Shown here: piece by piece, positions 60,372 through 64,000 of the stretch
Position numbering within the stretch: the stretch's first letter is position 1
How the letters are laid out: the number at the start of each line of letters is the position of its first letter
Assembly: GCA_019638625.1 (NCBI GenBank)
Contig: JAHBTK010000004.1
Coordinates: 62,001-126,000 of the forward strand
Length of the DNA stretch: 64,000 nt
From: Chitinophagaceae bacterium
GTDB taxonomy: Bacteria; Bacteroidota; Bacteroidia; Chitinophagales; Chitinophagaceae
Reading direction: 5' to 3'
Position numbers and translations under genes: made by a program
Notes under the pieces: generated by a model
Told to the model about the DNA's origin: nothing
The model's database searches: none
What the model saw: only the letters and a program-made list of their open reading frames with translations

Positions 60372-61385
60372 ATGCAGCCAACTATAAAAGATATTGCACG
60401 CAGGCTTGGTATTTCGGTGTCCACCGTTTCGAGGGCTTTGAGAGGGAGTTCCGAAATCAATTCGGATACCCGTAAGCTGGTGCTGGACCTTGCCAAAGAG
60501 CTTAATTATTCCCCCAACCCCATCGCGCTTTCACTCAAGGAGAAGAAGTCGAAGGTGATTGGCGTGATCGTTCCTGAAATTGCCAATTATTTTTGTTCCG
60601 CCGTGATAGCGGGCATTGAAGATATCGCCAACAGCAAGGGGTATCATGTGATGATTTTTCAGAGTCATGAGAGTTATGAAAGGGAATTGATCAATATACA
60701 CCTTTTAACAGCCCGGAGGGTAGACGGTTTATTGATTTCCGTATCTAATGAAACGAAAAAAGGGGATCACTTAAAAGAGGTGATCAATGGTGGTATACCC
60801 GTAGTGATGTTCGATCGCATCTGTGAAGAAGTGGATACTCCCCGGGTAGTAACAGATGATGTCGATGGCGCCTACCAGGCAGCCAGTCACCTGATAAAAC
60901 AGGGGTATAAGCGAATAGCGCATATTACTATGGCGCCTCATTTGTCTGTTACCCGCAACAGGATGCGGGGATATATGCAGGCGTTAAAAAAACACCATAT
61001 CCCGTATCAAAAAAAGTGGGTTGTTCACTGCAATTTTGACTACGAGAACATGAAACAGGCTGTATTGAAATTGTTGAAGACCAAACCGAAACCGGATTCC
61101 ATCCTGGTATCCGGGGAAAGAATTGCCCTGAGCTGTTTTGAGGTATTGAAAGAAATGAAGCTGCGTATACCGGAAGACATCGCATTGGCGGGTTTTTTTG
61201 ATAACCCGGTCAGCCGCTTTATGAATCCGCCGTTGACGGCTGTCCGGCAGCCTACATTTGATATCGGTCAGTCTGCTGCCAGCGTACTGATAAAAATGAT
61301 TGAAACCAACTCCCTGCAGCACTCCTATAAAACAATAGAGCTTAAAACCACTATCGAAACGGGGCTGTCATCTCTGAAGAAATGA
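60372..61385 (+). CDS. LacI family transcriptional regulator 3
   Basis: 337 residues. Helix-turn-helix IKDIARRLGISVSTVSRALRGSSEINS, then a periplasmic-binding-like sensor domain (DSILVSGERIALSCFEVLK and PEDIALAGFFDN). It is only distantly similar to the twin regulators of the xylan locus. It follows the HAD-GT20 gene after 63 bases, and a LacI-type palindrome lies before that gene, so it probably controls synthesis of the compatible solute or of related sugars. Its stop codon abuts the stop of the convergent nuclease gene. Confidence 0.9.
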   Translation: MQPTIKDIARRLGISVSTVSRALRGSSEINSDTRKLVLDLAKELNYSPNPIALSLKEKKSKVIGVIVPEIANYFCSAVIAGIEDIANSKGYHVMIFQSHESYERELINIHLLTARRVDGLLISVSNETKKGDHLKEVINGGIPVVMFDRICEEVDTPRVVTDDVDGAYQAASHLIKQGYKRIAHITMAPHLSVTRNRMRGYMQALKKHHIPYQKKWVVHCNFDYENMKQAVLKLLKTKPKPDSILVSGERIALSCFEVLKEMKLRIPEDIALAGFFDNPVSRFMNPPLTAVRQPTFDIGQSAASVLIKMIETNSLQHSYKTIELKTTIETGLSSLKK

Positions 61386-62180
61386 TCAGCCGAAAATATC
61401 GTTTAATATTTTAGCCAGCCTCACGCCGCTTTTCAATAACTGATTATTCATATCCTGCACAAAGAGATAGTTGTAGTCATACCAAAGCCTGGATTTTTCC
61501 GGTGTAAACGCGTAAATCTTGTTGGCAAGCGTGTAGGATTCATAGAAACATTCTTCCAAAGGAGTATTCTGCCACAGACGTACCTGTTCCTTAGAAGCTA
61601 TATTTAAAACGCTTGCATATTCAGTATAACTCCATTGCTGAAAATCTACCAGGTGCTCATCCCATACCCGGTGGAGGTTGGTAGAGACACCGAACCAACT
61701 GACATTTATTTTATTACCTCCCTGGTCGGCTTCCCTGCCCACATGCAGGGGCTGACCGAGATCTCCCACGAGGTGAATGAGGAAGCGAAGACTTATAACT
61801 TTTTGATCGGCAGCTAAATTTTTATCCTTCAGAGAGGATTGCAAAACCCTGATTTGAGAATACAGGTTTTCCACTTTTACAGAACTGAGCTTTGTAAAAA
61901 ACTCTTCCCTGGAAAGATCTCCCTCAATATTTACATAATGCCATTTACCTGCATGCCGCCAACTGCTATCCGATTTTATGAAGTCTGCCCAATTGGCCCA
62001 AAAGGCCAAAGGTTCCGCACCCATCAGCTCCCGGATCGCTTTTCTGGCTTTTTTATTAAGATGCCTTTCCGCGATTTCCGCTACCACCCTGTGCCCAGTA
62101 AGCCCCCATCCCATGCATTGCCGGGAGGACAGGAAAAAAGTAAACAGGAAAATAGTGGTGATAACCAATCGGCTCTTCAT
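61386..62180 (-). CDS. S1/P1 nuclease family protein, secreted
   Basis: 264 residues. Signal peptide, with the mature protein starting at the zinc ligand W in MGWGLTGHRVVAEIA (cleavage just before the W). Remaining ligands of the trinuclear zinc site can be matched: Asp in WADFIKSD, His in HYVNIEGD, the HLVGDLGQPLHVG block, and His/Asp in NLHRVWDEHLVD. S1/P1 nucleases degrade single-stranded DNA and RNA outside the cell and may serve phosphate or nucleotide scavenging. The gene stands alone and converges with lacI3 with no gap. Confidence 0.92.
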   Translation of the reverse strand: MKSRLVITTIFLFTFFLSSRQCMGWGLTGHRVVAEIAERHLNKKARKAIRELMGAEPLAFWANWADFIKSDSSWRHAGKWHYVNIEGDLSREEFFTKLSSVKVENLYSQIRVLQSSLKDKNLAADQKVISLRFLIHLVGDLGQPLHVGREADQGGNKINVSWFGVSTNLHRVWDEHLVDFQQWSYTEYASVLNIASKEQVRLWQNTPLEECFYESYTLANKIYAFTPEKSRLWYDYNYLFVQDMNNQLLKSGVRLAKILNDIFG

Positions 62181-62240
62181 ACGTCAAATTTGCTCAAAAA
62201 TAAACCCTATATATTAATTATGGGTTAGGGGCAGGAACAT

Positions 62241-62272
62241 AAAAAACAAATTCCCGGTGTTACTACCGGGAA
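62241..62272 (-). terminator. Terminator of the Gfo/Idh/MocA gene
   Basis: TTCCCGGT (62251-62258) and ACCGGGAA (62265-62272) form an 8-bp stem followed on the minus strand by a T-rich tract (TTTGTTTTTT). It lies about 130 bases past the minus-strand gene at 62399. The plus strand also reads T-rich after it, so it may work in both directions. Confidence 0.65.
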
Positions 62273-62307
62273 CCTGTTTTTATTGTTAAATGAAATATTG
62301 CTGGTGT

Positions 62308-62360
62308 TATGTTAAATTTAAAATGCCGTATAATATGCCACGAATAAACATTCGTGCATT
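62308..62360. repeat. Dispersed inverted repeat, shortened copy
   Basis: Shares TATGTTAAATTTAAAAT and TAATATGCCACGAATA with 40843-40881, then runs directly into ATTCGTGCATT with the loop deleted. It has the same position relative to genes (between transcription units) as the copy at 40843-40936. Confidence 0.65.
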
Positions 62361-62398
62361 CGCGACTATTGTAGAACTATAATACGTTTAACTTAACA

Positions 62399-63757
62399 CT
62401 AGTATTTGAATGGCTTGCCGCCTGCCATTACTTCCTGCGTTTTTGTATCAAAAGTTACTTTTTGCCCGGTGCGGAACGCCGCGTTAGACATGATAACCGC
62501 TATGGAATGGTTATAACCGGCTTCTATGGAGGCGTTGGGTGTCTTACGGCTACGCACACACTCCATCCAGTTTTTAACATGCGCCATCGTAAGACTGTCG
62601 CCACCGGTATCGGCATCAGTTGTCACCTTGGTGGCCAAATCATTCAGCGACATCTCCGGCAACAGGTTGGCCTTCATGCCCATCGCTTTGGCATGATTTT
62701 CCCCTAACCCGCCTTCGGGGCTGATACTGTTGGTATCCAGATTGAGCGTACCACCATTGGAGTAATAAATCTCCTTTACACCTCCGGATGAGTTTGTCAT
62801 ACGGGAACTGAAGATTACCTGGAACCCTTTGGAGGGATCGTTTAAAGGACCATAGTCGAAAACAGCGGTAAGCGTATCGGCATTTTTTCTGCCGTCATTC
62901 CAGAGGTAAATACCTCCGTTTACGGCCACACTGCGTGGATGCGGCAGGTTGGCAAACCAGTGAACCGTATCGATCTGGTGGCACATCCACTGTCCCGGTA
63001 TACCGGAAGAATAGGGCCAGAAGAGGCGAAACTCAAGATATTTACGAGGATCGAATTTTTCGAAGGGACGGTTCATCAGGTAGCGCTTCCAGTCAGTATC
63101 TTCTTCTTTCAGCAGCGGCACCACCGAAGGGCGACGCCAGCGCCCCGGCTGGTTTACATTCCATATAAGTTCCACCATCACAATATCCCCGAACTTTCCC
63201 TGGTTTATGAAATCGTAGGCTGCCTTGTAAGTGTCGCCGCTTCTTCTCTGAGACCCTATCTGCACGATCTTTTTAGAGTCATTTACGGCTTTTAACACTG
63301 CCCTGGCATCTTCCATCGTTTCAGCCAGCGGCTTTTCGGTATAGGCGTCCCTGCCTGCTTTTACCGCTTCTACAGTATGCAGCGCATGCTGAAAGTCGGC
63401 GGTACTGATGATAACGGCATCCACATCCTTCATGGCATATAACGCATCATTGTTCACGCAGGCAGTGATATCGTGCCCTATCCTCTTCTTTATAAGAGCC
63501 TGCCCTTCTTCCCGGCGTCTTTTCCAGATATCCGATACCGCAATGATATCAAAATTATGTTCCTTGTTTAAGGATAAAAATGAGGGCAGCAAAGATCCCC
63601 GGAACCTGTCGGAATAGCCCACCACGCCTACATTCACCCGGTCATTGGCACCGATGATATTCCGGTAACTTTTTGCGCTCAGCCCCATAGTTCCCATATA
63701 GGTGGCAAGCCCTGCCATGGAGCTTTTTTTGATAAATTCCCTGCGCGAATTTTTCAT
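62399..63757 (-). CDS. Gfo/Idh/MocA oxidoreductase with Tat signal
   Basis: 452 residues. Tat signal SRREFIKKSSMAGLATYMG, then VGVVGYSDRFRGS (variant of the GxGxxG loop), YTEKPLAETMEDA (EKP motif), QIGSQRR, and MCHQIDTVHWFANLP with the likely catalytic His. Predicted to be exported folded, with nucleotide bound. It is divergent from the secreted-protein gene at 63920 and is not next to the other Gfo genes, so it may belong to a different transcription unit that extends beyond the window. Confidence 0.87.
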   Translation of the reverse strand: MKNSRREFIKKSSMAGLATYMGTMGLSAKSYRNIIGANDRVNVGVVGYSDRFRGSLLPSFLSLNKEHNFDIIAVSDIWKRRREEGQALIKKRIGHDITACVNNDALYAMKDVDAVIISTADFQHALHTVEAVKAGRDAYTEKPLAETMEDARAVLKAVNDSKKIVQIGSQRRSGDTYKAAYDFINQGKFGDIVMVELIWNVNQPGRWRRPSVVPLLKEEDTDWKRYLMNRPFEKFDPRKYLEFRLFWPYSSGIPGQWMCHQIDTVHWFANLPHPRSVAVNGGIYLWNDGRKNADTLTAVFDYGPLNDPSKGFQVIFSSRMTNSSGGVKEIYYSNGGTLNLDTNSISPEGGLGENHAKAMGMKANLLPEMSLNDLATKVTTDADTGGDSLTMAHVKNWMECVRSRKTPNASIEAGYNHSIAVIMSNAAFRTGQKVTFDTKTQEVMAGGKPFKY

Positions 63758-63919
63758 AATAAAAATGCTTTGATGAAGATTCTAAATGTAAGAATAGTTT
63801 TTTAAAAAAAGAATTGAACCAACAGTTTATCGTATTTTGCAACCGCCGGCCAAGGCTATGTTATTTAATATAAAGAGAAGGCATTGATTGAGTGATACTA
63901 TTTTTTAAATATTAAAATC

Positions 63920-64000
63920 ATGAAAAAAAGACATTTTATTATTTTCCTAACCCTTTTAACATTTGGCTACCTCCCCGGTTTTGCCCAATCGGGTAAAGCC
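63920..64000 (+). CDS. Secreted protein, N-terminal fragment only
   Basis: The window ends 27 codons after the ATG at 63920. The visible residues are a signal peptide (a lysine-rich start, a phenylalanine- and leucine-rich core, then GFAQ and SGKA), so the product is exported. The family cannot be determined. It is transcribed away from the Gfo/Idh/MocA gene; a -7-like TATTTTG lies near 63831. Confidence 0.7.
   Translation, partial: MKKRHFIIFLTLLTFGYLPGFAQSGKA

Overview
The window looks like a chromosomal segment of a soil or plant-associated Bacteroidota, most likely family Chitinophagaceae; the genus cannot be fixed from this sequence. The evidence is a SusC/SusD pair, DUF5723 and DUF4953/DUF5117-type proteins, GH144 enzymes (a family founded on a Chitinophaga enzyme), exported Gfo/Idh/MocA oxidoreductases, and Bacteroidota-type promoters (TTTG or TTG, about 20 nt, then TAnnTTTG). 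No rRNA, convincing tRNA, IS element, prophage or CRISPR array was seen.

Layout. 1-16.5 kb is mostly housekeeping: cyclophilin tail, large secreted metalloprotease, D-galactonate dehydratase, thioredoxin-like protein, PurM, RibF, DUF5723 protein, TerC, MaeB, a lipoprotein, a cryptic kinase-like protein and an MlaE/MlaF pair. 16.9-38.6 kb is a glucuronoxylan utilisation locus. The minus strand carries an apparent eight-gene operon: lacI, GH67, GH10, GPH-type transporter, GH43, CE20-like acetylesterase and two GH144 genes. A second lacI lies upstream of it. The plus strand carries susC, susD, a lipoprotein GH10 and a lipoprotein mutarotase. LacI-type operators overlap the promoters of both arms. 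38.7-48.1 kb holds a DgcN/DgcA-like pair (predicted D-glutamate to N-acetyl-glutamate) and a sugar-acid cluster: FGGY kinase, AraC regulator, IlvD/Edd dehydratase, a Tat-exported enolase-superfamily enzyme and an exported RraA-like protein. A 33-bp element is shared upstream of araC and rraA. 48.5-56.7 kb has a LytS/LytTR-type two-component pair and a run of SDR, two exported Gfo/Idh/MocA proteins, ThuA and DUF6807 genes. 58-64 kb has a HAD-GT20 fusion resembling glucosylglycerol-phosphate synthase/phosphatase with its own LacI regulator, an S1/P1 nuclease, a further Gfo/Idh/MocA protein and the start of a secreted protein.

How it fits together. Surface GH10 would cut xylan and SusCD would import the fragments. 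GH67, GH10 and the esterase would trim side chains and backbone in the periplasm, the GPH symporter would move small xylo-oligosaccharides inward, and signal-less GH43 would finish them in the cytoplasm. The neighbouring sugar-acid genes could process uronic or aldonic acids, but their substrates are not determined by the sequence. Several families of dispersed, decayed repeats fill the intergenic spaces. The least explained items are two orphan terminators (minus strand near 3.5 kb, plus strand near 43.7 kb) that imply small transcripts, the 33-bp shared element, and the tandem GH144 genes in a xylan operon.
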